Below are positions 40,527-50,650 of a stretch of 64,000 nt of DNA, one piece after another (position 1 is the stretch's first letter; the number at the start of each line of letters is the position of its first letter). The position numbers and the translations under genes were made by a program. The notes beneath the pieces are model-generated. The model did not search any database, had not been told where the DNA came from, and worked only from the letters and a program-made list of their open reading frames with translations. The DNA is from Halapricum salinum (GTDB lineage Archaea > Halobacteriota > Halobacteria > Halobacteriales > Haloarculaceae): the NCBI RefSeq assembly GCF_004799665.1, contig NZ_CP031310.1, forward strand, positions 1,728,887 through 1,792,886, given 5' to 3'.

Positions 40527-42224
40527 ATGGTGTCGGCTGACAACCTCGACGGACAGATCGCGTACTACACGATGGAAATCGGGATCGAGAACGACGTCAA
40601 GACCTACAGTGGCGGACTCGGGGTCCTGGCGGGCGACACGATTCGATCCTTCGCGGACATGGGCCTCCCGGCGGTCTGTGTCTCGCAGGTCAACGAGAAC
40701 GGCTACTGCAAGCAGATCCTCGAAGAGGACGGCACGCAGGTCAGCGAGGAAGACCCCTGGCCGGTCGAGGAGTACTGTGAGGAACTGGACGTCGAAGTGA
40801 CGGTCCCGATCTACGGGCGCGACGTCACCGTCACGGCCTGGCAGTACGACGTCGTCTCCGAGAAGAGCGGCGAGACGGTCCCGATCATCTACCTCGACAC
40901 GAACGTCGAGAGCAACGACCCGGACGCCCAGGAGTACACCAAGCGCCTGTACAGTCCCGGTTACGGCGAGGACCACCAGCTGGCCCAGGAGATCATCCTC
41001 GGGATCGGCGGGACTCGCATTCTGGACGAACTCGGCTACGAGGTCGACGTCTACCACATGAACGAGGGCCACGCCGCCCTCCTGACGCTGGAACTCCTGA
41101 AGCGCAACGACATGGACCCCGAGGCGGTCCGCGAGCAGTGTGTCTTCACGACGCATACGCCTGTGGAAGCTGGCCACGACCAGTTCGACTGGGACCTCGT
41201 CAACGAAGTTCTCGGCGAGTTCGTTCCCCAGGAGACGCTCAAGGAGTACAGTCGTGAGCAGGACCTGCACATGACCTACCTGGCGCTGAACCTCTCGCGG
41301 TACGCCAACTCGGTGGCGAAGAAACACCAGGAGGTCTCCCGGAACATGTTCCCGGGCTACGACATCGACGCGATCACCAACGGTGTCCACGTGCCCTTCT
41401 GGGTCGGCGAGGACTTCATCGACGTCTACGACGAGTACACCGAGGGCTGGCAGGAGAACCCCTACAAGCTCAAACACGCCTCGGTCATCCCGGACGACGA
41501 CATCTGGGAGGCCCACCAGTCCCAGAAAGAGGATCTCATCGAGTACGTCAACGAGCACGAAGGCGCAGACATGGACCCGGACGTCCTCACGATCGGGTTC
41601 GCCCGGCGTGCGACCGCGTACAAACGCGCCGACCTGCTGTTCTACAATCACGAGCGGCTGCGCCACATCGCCGAGACCGTCGGCGAGTTCCAGATCATCT
41701 TCGCGGGGAAGGCCTTCCCCGGCGACGAGGACGGCGCGGGCAACATCCGCGAGATCTTCCACAACGCCTGGGAGCTCAACGACGCCGTCAACGTCGAGTA
41801 TATCGAGGACTACGACATGGACGTCGGTGGCCTCCTCACGCAGGGCGTCGACGTCTGGCTCAACAACCCGCGACGGCCGCTGGAAGCCTGTGGCACCTCC
41901 GGCATGAAAGCTGCCTACAACGGCATTCCGCAGTTCGGCACGCTCGACGGCTGGTGGGTCGAGGGTCACATCGAGAACGAGACCGGCTGGAAGATCGGTC
42001 CGGAACCCGAAGAGAGCAAGCCCGACGAGACGCCGGCCGAAGAAGAAGACCGCACGGACGCGATGGACCTCTACGACCAGCTCGAGAACACCATCGTCCC
42101 GATGTACTACAACGACCGCGAGAAGTGGATCGACATCATGCGCAACACGATGGCGTTCAACGGGCCGTACTACCACACCCGGCGCATGTCTCGGGAGTAC
42201 CTCGAAGACGCCTACACCCAGTAG
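40527..42224 (+). CDS. glgP: alpha-glucan (glycogen/maltodextrin) phosphorylase
   Basis: The 565-residue protein belongs to the short archaeal/Thermotoga-type family (GT35). It starts MVSADNLDGQIAYYTMEIGI with the TYSGGLGVLAGDTIRS glycine loop and YHMNEGHAALLTLELL. TTHTPVEAGHDQF follows, and the PLP site GTSGMKAAYNG, whose Lys (about 458) holds the cofactor. It releases glucose-1-phosphate from linear glucans with phosphate. ATG at 40527 follows an AGGTGGAG element; a GTG at 40518 is possible. It lies in a run of starch genes with GH13 upstream (divergent) and two GH15 proteins downstream. Confidence 0.9.
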   Translation: MVSADNLDGQIAYYTMEIGIENDVKTYSGGLGVLAGDTIRSFADMGLPAVCVSQVNENGYCKQILEEDGTQVSEEDPWPVEEYCEELDVEVTVPIYGRDVTVTAWQYDVVSEKSGETVPIIYLDTNVESNDPDAQEYTKRLYSPGYGEDHQLAQEIILGIGGTRILDELGYEVDVYHMNEGHAALLTLELLKRNDMDPEAVREQCVFTTHTPVEAGHDQFDWDLVNEVLGEFVPQETLKEYSREQDLHMTYLALNLSRYANSVAKKHQEVSRNMFPGYDIDAITNGVHVPFWVGEDFIDVYDEYTEGWQENPYKLKHASVIPDDDIWEAHQSQKEDLIEYVNEHEGADMDPDVLTIGFARRATAYKRADLLFYNHERLRHIAETVGEFQIIFAGKAFPGDEDGAGNIREIFHNAWELNDAVNVEYIEDYDMDVGGLLTQGVDVWLNNPRRPLEACGTSGMKAAYNGIPQFGTLDGWWVEGHIENETGWKIGPEPEESKPDETPAEEEDRTDAMDLYDQLENTIVPMYYNDREKWIDIMRNTMAFNGPYYHTRRMSREYLEDAYTQ

Positions 42225-42379
42225 ATCGCGACGCCGTTTTTCGCGAGCTACCGTTCGGGACAGACAGTCTACATTTTGGCGATTGACGTCTTCTGTGGCC
42301 TGTTAATACTGGAATCTAATTATAGATATTAAAAATAGAGGCCAAACCTTGTTATTGCGGTATTGGTCTTAGCACGGGT

Positions 42380-45343
42380 ATGAGCGAGGACAGCAGCCAG
42401 CAACTACCACCGAGTGCGGTCGTCAGCGGTGGAGAGGATACTTTCTGGACGCACGGGGACAAACACGGGTTTGCGACGCTGAACGGACACGACCAGACGC
42501 CGATCTGGTTCACGCTGACCGAGGGTGCGATGACAGAGGTCCGCTACCCGCGGATCGACATGATGAACAACCGGACCGTGGAGTTCGTGATCGCCGATCC
42601 AGACGACGGCTACGCTGTTCGGACCTACCACCAGTATCAGGATCAGGAACCGCGGGTGAACCGCGAGACCGAACAGCTCAACGAGGACGCGCTGTTGTAT
42701 CGCCAGCGACTCTCCCCGACAGACGACGGTCGCGACTGGGAACTGACAGTCGAATATGCGATCCACCCCGACTACGACGCTGTCCTGCTCGACGTCGATT
42801 TCGAGGCCGACGCTGCGTACGATCTCTACGTGATGAGTGAACTGATGCTCTCCAATTGCGGTCGCCACGACATCGCCAACCGCCGCCCGCGCGAGGACGG
42901 GACGGTCGCGCTGACTGGCTATCACACCGGCGATACCTGGGACGACCACGTCGTCGTCGAGCGAACCGAGGTCGAGGTCGGCGACGAGCCGATCGGGACG
43001 GGCGACGTCACCAGTGAGGGTCGCGGCGACGAGGCCGACTCGCCCGAACGGACGCCCGCCGAGGAGGAAGACGACGAGCCGATCGGCAGCGGCGACGTCA
43101 CGTCTGTGGGCGTCGTCGACCAGACTGAATCTGGCGAGGACGAAGAGCCGACGACCACCTACGAGGAAGACCCCTATCACATCGCGGCCGCGCTGACCAG
43201 TCGCGAGGGCTTCTCGTGGGGCTCGGTCGACATCAGCGGCGGGAGGGTCTATCGCTCGTTGCTCGAAGACGGTGATCCCGAGCACACGTACGAACGCGCG
43301 ACGGACAAGGTCGTCATCTTCGGTAGACTTGGCGAGAAGACCGAGTCGCTTTCCGACACGGTCGCGCTCGGCTTCGCCGAAGGCGAGGGCGACGAGACCG
43401 CGGGCGAGGAACCGACCGCGGCGACGGCCGACGAACCCGGCGAGTCGACCGCGACGACGACGCCCGAGTCGACCGACGATGACGCCGACTCCGAGACATC
43501 CGGCGAGGCCGACCCCGGCGAGTACGCCGACCCGGGCGAGGACCCGGGCGAGTTCGACGCCCTCGCGGCTGCGGAGTCCGCGCTCGAAGACGACTTCGAA
43601 ACGGTGCAGGCCCGCTTCGCCCGGACCTGGGAATCCTACGTCGAGACGCTCGATATTCCCGAATCTGTCGCCGACGAGGACGACCTCCGCGCACAGTACA
43701 AGACGGCCGTAATGACGGTCAAAGCTGCAGATTCCAAGGCCTATCCCGGTGCCGGGATCGCCTCTCCCTCTGTCCCGTGGGGCGACAAAGTCCAGGCCGA
43801 CGAGCCCGCCGACTACGGCTACAGCTACGTCTGGGCGCGGGACCTCTACGGCTCCTTTACCGCGTTCGAGGCCATGGGCGATGTCGACGCAGCCATCGAC
43901 GCCACCGAATACATCTACGAGTACCAGCAGCGCGAGACCGGGTTCCTCCCACAGAACACGTTCATCGACGGGCGGACCCGCTGGGGTGGCGAGCAGATGG
44001 ACGAGATCGCATTCCCCGCGGTGATGGCCTACCAGCTGAAAGAGCGCCACGGTTACGGCGTCGAGGAGGCCAGCTACGACTACGAGAACATCGCCAAATC
44101 CGCCGAGTACGTCGCCGCCAACGGCCCGCGAACCCAGCAGGAACGCTGGGAAGAGGAGGGCGGCTACTCGCCATCGACGACCGCGGCGGAGATCTCCGGG
44201 CTCGTCGCCGCAGCGGATATGGCGGTCGAAGCCGGTGAGCGCGCGGATGCGATTGCCTTCCTGGGAATCGCCGACTACTGGCAGGAAAACGTCGAGACGT
44301 GGATGGCGACCGAGACGGGCGCTGGCGGTCACGAGAACACGCCCTACTACTTCCGGATCAGTGACGACGCCAGGCCTGACGAGCACACGATGCGCACGCA
44401 CAACAACGCCGGCGGCACCTTCGACGAGCGGGAGGTCATCGACGGCGGCTTCCTCGAACTCGTTCGACTGGGCGTCAAGCCCCACGACGACCCCGTCGTC
44501 CAGAACTCGCTGGTCGAGTACGACGACACCATCATGGTCGAGACGCCCAACGGCCCGGGCTGGTATCGTTACTCCGGGGACGGCTACGGTGAGAAAGACG
44601 GTAGCGAGTGGTTCCGCGCCGGCGTCCCGTGGGCGACTGACATGCGTGGGCAGGGCCGGCTCTGGCCCATCTTCACGGGCGAGCGCGGCGAGTACGAACT
44701 CCTTCGAGGAGAGGACCAGGACTTCGACCCGAATCACCTCCTGGAGACGCTCGCCCGCTTTGCGACCGGGAGCCGAGCGATGCCTGAACAGGTGTGGGAT
44801 CACGCGGACGACAACGCCTACGGCTGGGAGTTCGGCGAAGGCACCAGCGCCGCGACGCCGCTGTGCTGGACGAACGCCCAGTACATCCGGCTGGCCCACA
44901 GCATCGACGCCGGCGAACCGGTCGAGATGCCTCAGGTCGTCCGGGATCGCTACGTCGACGGGGTCGTTTCCGAGCGACCGTCGCTCACTGCCGAGATCCC
45001 CGACACTGCACGCGGCGGGTCGCTCACTGTCACGGGCAACACCGACGCCGACGAGGTAGTCGTCAAGACTCGCACCGAGACCGTCCACGAGCCGGTCTCC
45101 GAGAGTACGTTCGAGATCGACGTCACCGTCCAGGGCGAGGACAGAGTGATCGTCGCGGCGGCGACCGACGACCCTGCTTTCGAGGCCGGGATCGCCGTCG
45201 AGTACGTGACCGTCACCTATCAGCGTCGACCGGCAACGGCCACCGACGAGACCGGGGCCGACGCGAGTGCGGGTGACGACGCAGTCCCGACTGCGACCGA
45301 CGCCGAATCGGTCGACGAAGACGAGGAAGGCGTCTCTTCCTGA
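42380..45343 (+). CDS. GH15 glucoamylase with acidic, repeat-bearing insertions
   Basis: The 987-residue protein has the GH15 N-terminal beta-sandwich (EGAMTEVRYPRIDMMNNRTVEF) and (alpha/alpha)6 domain (YGYSYVWARDLYGSFTAFEAMGD, QERWEEEGGYSPST with the putative acid Glu, and GWEFGEGTSAATPLCWTNAQY with the putative base). A C-terminal beta domain follows (SLTVTGNTDADEVVVKTRTE). Two low-complexity acidic inserts occur at about residues 200-257 and 334-400; the first contains the near-duplicate DEPIGTGDVTS / DEPIGSGDVTS. No signal peptide, so probably intracellular release of glucose from maltodextrins. It lies 155 bp after glgP with its own AT-rich promoter region. Confidence 0.88.
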   Translation: MSEDSSQQLPPSAVVSGGEDTFWTHGDKHGFATLNGHDQTPIWFTLTEGAMTEVRYPRIDMMNNRTVEFVIADPDDGYAVRTYHQYQDQEPRVNRETEQLNEDALLYRQRLSPTDDGRDWELTVEYAIHPDYDAVLLDVDFEADAAYDLYVMSELMLSNCGRHDIANRRPREDGTVALTGYHTGDTWDDHVVVERTEVEVGDEPIGTGDVTSEGRGDEADSPERTPAEEEDDEPIGSGDVTSVGVVDQTESGEDEEPTTTYEEDPYHIAAALTSREGFSWGSVDISGGRVYRSLLEDGDPEHTYERATDKVVIFGRLGEKTESLSDTVALGFAEGEGDETAGEEPTAATADEPGESTATTTPESTDDDADSETSGEADPGEYADPGEDPGEFDALAAAESALEDDFETVQARFARTWESYVETLDIPESVADEDDLRAQYKTAVMTVKAADSKAYPGAGIASPSVPWGDKVQADEPADYGYSYVWARDLYGSFTAFEAMGDVDAAIDATEYIYEYQQRETGFLPQNTFIDGRTRWGGEQMDEIAFPAVMAYQLKERHGYGVEEASYDYENIAKSAEYVAANGPRTQQERWEEEGGYSPSTTAAEISGLVAAADMAVEAGERADAIAFLGIADYWQENVETWMATETGAGGHENTPYYFRISDDARPDEHTMRTHNNAGGTFDEREVIDGGFLELVRLGVKPHDDPVVQNSLVEYDDTIMVETPNGPGWYRYSGDGYGEKDGSEWFRAGVPWATDMRGQGRLWPIFTGERGEYELLRGEDQDFDPNHLLETLARFATGSRAMPEQVWDHADDNAYGWEFGEGTSAATPLCWTNAQYIRLAHSIDAGEPVEMPQVVRDRYVDGVVSERPSLTAEIPDTARGGSLTVTGNTDADEVVVKTRTETVHEPVSESTFEIDVTVQGEDRVIVAAATDDPAFEAGIAVEYVTVTYQRRPATATDETGADASAGDDAVPTATDAESVDEDEEGVSS

Positions 45344-45400
45344 CCGGCGCCGTTTCCACGGATCGTAGTTGACTAATACGCCTCCACTGGAATCCAAACT

Positions 45401-47443
45401 ATGACACTCCGTAGCGCACTCGACGATTACAAGCGAACTCGTAACGATGCCCGCGTCTTCCCGGGTGAACGCCGCTCGACGACCGGGACGTTCTCGGGAC
45501 TGGACGAGCGACTGGTCTACGTCGACCGGGACGGCTGGCACCGCGACTACTCCTACCCGCTCTCGGGACTCGGCGGGGTCAACCGCTCCCGGTTCGGTGT
45601 CGAGTCCCTCGACGGGACGATGTGGGTCGAGGACTTCGAGACGCTCTCACAGGACTACGTCGGTGATACCGCACTCGTCAAGACCGTCCACGACGCCGGC
45701 GATTTCACCGTCACCCAGCACGATCTCACGCTCGGTGCGGTGCATCTCACCCGCCTCGAACTGGTCGGAGAGTTCACTACCGAGCCGACCTTGCACGCCT
45801 TCTTCGATCTCACGCCCGAACAGCAGGAGAGTCGCCTCGGTAAACTCGAACACGAGGACACCATCGAGATCCACCACGACCGTCAGCACAACCTCGTCAC
45901 TGCTTCGACCGGTCTCGACGACGTCTTCGGTCAGCTTCCCGAACAGTTCGGTGAACTCGTCTCGGCGACCGACACCGTCTCCTACCCCCGCTCACAGAGC
46001 GGCGGCAGCAAGTACGAGGACGCACTCCTCAACGGTACGGTCGTCCTCGAAATCCCCTTCGACGTCGAGGACACCGGCACCGAAACCGTCGCGACGACGA
46101 CAGTGGCGTCGCTGCTGTTCGATACCGACGACACCGCCCGCCAGGCGGGGCTGGACGCAGTCGCCGAGGCCGCCGTGGCCCACGACACTGTCGCGGCCCT
46201 TCGGGAGGCCGCCACCGACCAGGTCGACGTGACCGTTCCGGACGACACCCCCCGGCGCGACCTCGCTGTCGAGGATCTCCGCGTCCTCTCGCTGCTGGCC
46301 GCCGACACCGGCGCACACATCGCCGGGCCGGATCCCGACCCGTTCTACGTCTACACCGGCGGCTACGGCTACACGTGGTTCCGCGACGACTCGGAGATCG
46401 CTCGCTACCTCCTGGAGGCCGACGAACGCCTCGGGATCGGCCTCGACGACTGGCTCGACCGGAGCGCCGCGTTCTACATGGACACCCAGCTCGACGACGG
46501 CTCCTGGCCCCACCGCGTGTGGGCCCACAACGGTAACATCGCCCCTGGCTGGGCGCACGCCCGACTGGAAGCCGGCGACGACGTCGACTATCAGGCCGAC
46601 CAGACCGGAAGTGTTGCCTCCTTTTTGGCCGCCTATCTCCGACTGGGCGAGCCCGCGGCGCCGAACGACATCGAAGCGACGCTGGAACTGGCTCTCGACG
46701 GGCTGGACTCGACACTCGAAGACGACGGCCTGCCGATCGAGTGTCAGAACGCCTGGGAGAACATGACCGGACGGTTCGTCCACACCGCCGCGACCTTCCT
46801 CCAGGGATACGCTTCGGTCGCTCGTGCCCCTGTCGAGGACCGTCTTCGCGAACGCGCGCGCGAAGGTGCACGAGCAGTCTACGAGGGGCTCGACGACCTC
46901 TGGGACGACGACGAGGGGATCTACGCACTCCGGATCGACCCCGACGGCGACCTCGACTCGCGGCTCGACTCCGGATCGCTCGCGCTGGCGGAGGCCCACC
47001 GCGAGTACGACGCCATCGCCGAGGTCGGCGAGGAACGCCTCGACCGGCTGGCCACTCACTACGAGACCACGCTGGAGGAGCTGTGGCGCGAGACCGACGA
47101 CATCGCGGGGCTGTACCGCTTCGAGGGCGATCCGTGGCGACGACGCGTTCAGGACGACGAGAAGATCTGGACGGTCTCGACGGCCTGGGGAGCCAACGCC
47201 GCCACACAGCTGGGATCGCTGCTGGCCGCGTCCGACGACGATCGCGCCGAGACGTTCTACGAGGAGGCCCGGACGCTGTTCGCCGAGGTCGACGCGGACG
47301 GCTCGCTGGTCATGGACAACGGCTACCTCCCCGAGCAACTGTTCGACGACGGGACACCCGACTGTGCGACTCCACTCGGCTGGCCCCACGCGATCCGCCT
47401 CGCGACTATCGCGCAGCTTGACGCCGACGGCGAACTCGACTGA
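45401..47443 (+). CDS. GH15-family protein (glucoamylase/glucodextranase-like)
   Basis: The 680-residue protein starts MTLRSALDDYKRTRNDARVF. The N-terminal beta domain resembles a trehalase/GH15 type (VESLDGTMWVEDFETLSQDY). The helical barrel contains YVYTGGYGYTWFRDDSEIARYLLEAD, WAHNGNIAPGWAHARLEAGDDVDYQADQTG, IECQNAWENMTGRFVHTAATFLQGY (putative acid Glu in WE) and LPEQLFDDGTPDCATPLGWPHA. It is a distinct subfamily from the preceding gene. The substrate could be maltodextrin or an isomaltose-type glucan. TATA-like GACTAATACG lies about 30 bp upstream of ATG 45401. Convergent with the ABC ATPase gene. Confidence 0.82.
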   Translation: MTLRSALDDYKRTRNDARVFPGERRSTTGTFSGLDERLVYVDRDGWHRDYSYPLSGLGGVNRSRFGVESLDGTMWVEDFETLSQDYVGDTALVKTVHDAGDFTVTQHDLTLGAVHLTRLELVGEFTTEPTLHAFFDLTPEQQESRLGKLEHEDTIEIHHDRQHNLVTASTGLDDVFGQLPEQFGELVSATDTVSYPRSQSGGSKYEDALLNGTVVLEIPFDVEDTGTETVATTTVASLLFDTDDTARQAGLDAVAEAAVAHDTVAALREAATDQVDVTVPDDTPRRDLAVEDLRVLSLLAADTGAHIAGPDPDPFYVYTGGYGYTWFRDDSEIARYLLEADERLGIGLDDWLDRSAAFYMDTQLDDGSWPHRVWAHNGNIAPGWAHARLEAGDDVDYQADQTGSVASFLAAYLRLGEPAAPNDIEATLELALDGLDSTLEDDGLPIECQNAWENMTGRFVHTAATFLQGYASVARAPVEDRLRERAREGARAVYEGLDDLWDDDEGIYALRIDPDGDLDSRLDSGSLALAEAHREYDAIAEVGEERLDRLATHYETTLEELWRETDDIAGLYRFEGDPWRRRVQDDEKIWTVSTAWGANAATQLGSLLAASDDDRAETFYEEARTLFAEVDADGSLVMDNGYLPEQLFDDGTPDCATPLGWPHAIRLATIAQLDADGELD

Positions 47444-47523
47444 AAGCGATCTTTTCTACGAGGGATCTTTTCGTCGGGACGGCGCAGCCGCTACCCGGTG
47501 GATAAACGAGAGAAGGTACGTGT

Positions 47524-48735
47524 TCAGTCGTCGCCTTCGGCGGCGGGGCTCTCGGCACCCTTCTGTGTGACGCCGGCGGTTCGTCCCTGATCGTACAGGA
47601 CCGACTCGCCGGTCTGGGGATCGAAGAGGTGGATGTCGTCGTCGGAGAACTCGATCTTGACGCGGTCACCGATCTCGGGTTCGAACTCCGTGTCGACGCG
47701 CGCGATGAAGTCCGACTCCTCTTCGTCGGTGGTGATCCCTTCGTCGAGTTCACCGCTGAGATCGAGGTAGACGTAGTTGTCGCTGCCGATCGGTTCGACG
47801 ACATCGACAAGTGCCTCGACTGCGTCGGGGTCGTTCTCGTCGGCCGGGAACACGTCTTCCGGTCGGATCCCCATGATGTACTCGCCGCCACTTTTGAGCA
47901 CGCCGAACTTGTCGACGACGTCGGGCGAGATCCGGTAGCGGAGGTTCGAGTCGGTCCCTGAGAGGATCATCCCGCTGTCGGTCTGCTCGACGACGACGTC
48001 GAGGAAGTTCATGCTCGGCGATCCGATGAACCCACCGACGAACTCGTTGGCGGGATTATCGTAGACCTCCTTCGGTGCGCCGACCTGCTGTTTGATGCCG
48101 TCCCGGAGGATGAGGATGCGATCGCCCATGGTCATCGCCTCCTCCTGGTCGTGCGTGACGTAAATCGAGGTGACGCCGAGTTCGTTCTGGAGTCGCTGGA
48201 CCTCCGTCCGCATCAGCGTCCGGAGCTTGGCGTCCAGATTCGAGAGCGGCTCGTCGAACAGAAACACTTCGGGATCGCGGACGATCGCACGCCCGAGCGC
48301 CACGCGCTGTTTCTGCCCGCCGGAGAGCTCGTCCGGCTTGTCGTCGAGCAGACCCTCGATCCCCATCATCTCGGCGGCCCAGTGGACCTTCTCACGACGT
48401 TCTTCCTTGGAGAGATCGGTGCTCATGCGGAGCCCGAACTCCATGTTCTCCATGACTGTCTTGTGGGGGTACAGCGCGTAGTTCTGGAACACCATCGCGA
48501 TGTCACGGTTCTTCGCGTGCATGTCCGTGACGTCACGACTACCGATGACGACCGACCCGCTGGTCGGTCGCTCCAGCCCGGCGACCATGCGAAGGGTCGT
48601 CGTCTTCCCACACCCGGACGGACCGACGACGGTGACGAACTCGCCGTCGTTGATCTCGACGTTCAGGTCATCGACAGCGACGATGGTACCTCTGTCGTAC
48701 TCCTTTCGGAGATCGCGGAGTTCGACGCTTGCCAT
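47524..48735 (-). CDS. MalK/UgpC-type sugar ABC transporter ATPase
   Basis: The 403-residue protein has Walker A GPSGCGKTTT (about residues 39-48), Q-loop VFQNYALYPHKTV, signature LSGGQKQRVALGRAI, Walker B VFLFDEPLSNLDAKLR and H-loop VTHDQEEAM. The C-terminal OB/TOBE region (about 240-380; IMGIRPEDV, DDIHLFDPQTGESV) is as in MalK-type subunits. It energises uptake with the permeases at 50651-52806. It is divergent from the binding-protein gene 48933, with both promoters in the 197 bp between. TATA-like AATTATATCG on the reverse strand lies about 25 bp before the ATG. Confidence 0.92.
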   Translation of the reverse strand: MASVELRDLRKEYDRGTIVAVDDLNVEINDGEFVTVVGPSGCGKTTTLRMVAGLERPTSGSVVIGSRDVTDMHAKNRDIAMVFQNYALYPHKTVMENMEFGLRMSTDLSKEERREKVHWAAEMMGIEGLLDDKPDELSGGQKQRVALGRAIVRDPEVFLFDEPLSNLDAKLRTLMRTEVQRLQNELGVTSIYVTHDQEEAMTMGDRILILRDGIKQQVGAPKEVYDNPANEFVGGFIGSPSMNFLDVVVEQTDSGMILSGTDSNLRYRISPDVVDKFGVLKSGGEYIMGIRPEDVFPADENDPDAVEALVDVVEPIGSDNYVYLDLSGELDEGITTDEEESDFIARVDTEFEPEIGDRVKIEFSDDDIHLFDPQTGESVLYDQGRTAGVTQKGAESPAAEGDD

Positions 48736-48875
48736 TGGCTAGACCCAGTATAGTCTACGATATAATTCTTGCCCTAGCGTCTCCCGAGGCGTCCCCACTC
48801 CTTTCGACGCACGTACGACACATTCCCGAACGCATCTCTCGACCAGTCGTTCGTTGGCACAGCCGGTCTCACATG

Positions 48876-48916
48876 GTCGAATATTCGTAATACATAAATA
48901 GGCGAAGTTATAATTC
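48876..48916. promoter_or_regulatory. divergent promoter region with palindrome CGAATATTCG
   Basis: A perfect 10-bp palindrome CGAATATTCG (48877-48886) lies between the ATPase and binding-protein genes, followed by TATA-like CATAAATAGG (48892-48901) and AGTTATAATTC (48905-48915) leading to the ATG at 48933. The palindrome is a candidate site for the sugar regulator. The published TrmB consensus is not present. Confidence 0.4.
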
Positions 48917-48932
48917 ATCGTCTGTTCACACC

Positions 48933-50240
48933 ATGTCATACGACCGTCGAACACTACTGAAAGCTATGGCCGGCACGTCCGCGGCCGGTATGCTCGCGGG
49001 GTGCGGGGGAGACGCTACTTCGACCGATACGACCGTTCAGACCGAAACCACGATTCCGTGGCAGGTCGAAGGCTGTGATACGGGCCTCGTCGAGCCGGAG
49101 TCTTCCAGCGGGCAGTTCACGCTCCTGCACGGCCGCCAGGAGGGTGGGACCCGACTCCTCCAGGGGACTCGGACGCTGTACAACCAGAACGACAACTACC
49201 CGTCGATGAACCTCCAGCGCGGGCCGAATGATGGGTATCTCAACCAGCTTCGGACCAGCATTCCGGCCGGCGAGGGGCCGCACATCTTCCAGTGGGCGCA
49301 CGACATCGGCGGCGAGTTCGTCCAGAGCGAGTTCCTCTCCGACCAGAGCGGTAACCTCCGCGCCGAAGAGTGTATGTTCACCGAGGCGGCGTGGCAGGCG
49401 ACCGAGTACGACGGACAGCGGATCGGGCTGCCGTTCGCCGCCGAGTGTCCGGCCCTGATCTACAACCAGGACGTCCTCGACGAGATCGGTGCGGAGCCGC
49501 CAGAGAGCTTCGACGACTGGATCTCGATCATGGACGAGTACCACGATCCCGAGAACGGGAAATACGGTCTCTCACACCCGCTCAACGCGTACTTCTCCAG
49601 CTGGGCGACCCAGGCCTACGGCGCGGACATCTACAACGGGCAGGAAGACGAGCTCGGCATCACCTCCGACGAGGCCATCCAGGGACTCAACATCATCCTG
49701 GAGGACCTCAAACCCTACATGCCGTCTGACCCGTCCGAGCAGGCACAGGGCGCCGTCTTCGAGGACGGCAACTCACCGTTCTACGTCAACGGTCCGTGGG
49801 CCATCGCCGGCCTCCTCGATCAGGGTCTGAACATCGGGACGACTCGCATCCCTGCGCCCGGTGAGGCCGAGTCGCGTCCGTACTCCGGGATCCAGATGTA
49901 CTTCTACTCGAAGAAGATGAACAACGGCGGCGACGGCGCCCGTGCTGCCCGAGAGTTCACCGAGTGGTACTGTACCAACATCGAGCGGATCCTCAACCTG
50001 ATCAACAACTCCAGTTACATTCCGGCCATCGCCGGCCTCGACCGAGACCTCCTGCCCGCGACGGTTCGTGGGTACGCCGAGCAGTTCGAGACTGGCTACC
50101 TGATGCCCCAGAACCCCAACATGAACGCCGTCTGGACGCCCTACGAGACGAACATGCTCGACGCGTTCAACAGCGGCAACGACCCCGGCCCGCTGATGGA
50201 AAACGCTGCGGAAGAGATCCGCAACTCCTGGAACAGCTAA
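48933..50240 (+). CDS. sugar ABC transporter substrate-binding lipoprotein, permease-linked
   Basis: The 435-residue protein starts MSYDRRTLLKAMAGTSAAGM with a Tat signal (DRRTLLK) and lipobox MLAGC. The body is closely similar to the two paralogs at 26494 and 27965 (FTLLHGRQEGGTRLLQGTR, IPAGEGPHIFQWAHDIGGEF, LPFAAECPALIYNQDVLDEIG, FYVNGPWAIAGLLDQGLNIG). It is followed after 410 bp by malF/malG-type permease genes and divergent from the ATPase gene, so this is the primary binding protein of the system. Maltodextrin is the likely ligand from the starch-gene context. Confidence 0.92.
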   Translation: MSYDRRTLLKAMAGTSAAGMLAGCGGDATSTDTTVQTETTIPWQVEGCDTGLVEPESSSGQFTLLHGRQEGGTRLLQGTRTLYNQNDNYPSMNLQRGPNDGYLNQLRTSIPAGEGPHIFQWAHDIGGEFVQSEFLSDQSGNLRAEECMFTEAAWQATEYDGQRIGLPFAAECPALIYNQDVLDEIGAEPPESFDDWISIMDEYHDPENGKYGLSHPLNAYFSSWATQAYGADIYNGQEDELGITSDEAIQGLNIILEDLKPYMPSDPSEQAQGAVFEDGNSPFYVNGPWAIAGLLDQGLNIGTTRIPAPGEAESRPYSGIQMYFYSKKMNNGGDGARAAREFTEWYCTNIERILNLINNSSYIPAIAGLDRDLLPATVRGYAEQFETGYLMPQNPNMNAVWTPYETNMLDAFNSGNDPGPLMENAAEEIRNSWNS

Positions 50241-50650
50241 CGACTGTCTCGGTCTCTCTTTCGCCGGCCGTTCGTGTCGATGACAGGTTTGGAATGCTCC
50301 GCTTCGCTGTATTCGAGCGATATCTCGCCTTCGTCGGCTCGCTGTCGCTCCGCGCGGTCGCAACGAACGCGCCCGTCCACAATCTTATAACATAATTTAT
50401 ACTATCTCCACTCATAATCCATCGAGATTCGATCGAGCGCTCCGCTGACAGGCGCGGCCCGTCAGGAGGGGTGGCGTGGGGAGGAGCCACGCCAAATCCG
50501 ATAGAAACGTACCGTTACCCGTCGAAACCGACGATTGATCGGAGACAGATGCGCTGGTGGTTGGTTCTTTAATTTCGGCCGGGATTCCCGGTGTTGGAGC
50601 TAGCGCAAAAGCCTTAACTACCTCCTCTCTGTTGGCTTAATCATACATAC
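50241..50650. other. 410-bp intergenic region before the permease genes
   Basis: It contains a GC-rich stem GGCGTGG/CCACGCC (50471-50477/50485-50491) embedded in GGGGTGGCGTGGGGAGG. An AT-rich ACATAATTTATACTATC (50391-50407) and TATA-like AGCCTTAACTAC about 35 bp before the malF-type ATG are also present. The first may attenuate read-through from the binding-protein gene so that the permeases are expressed at a lower level (inference). No ORF or known RNA recognised. Confidence 0.45.

Noticed and set aside
42404-45541. 1,045-codon open frame antisense to the GH15 gene
   Set aside because: Antisense frames stay open in GC-rich haloarchaeal genes with GAC/GTC-type codon use. The sense strand shows clear GH15 motifs and the antisense composition is not protein-like.
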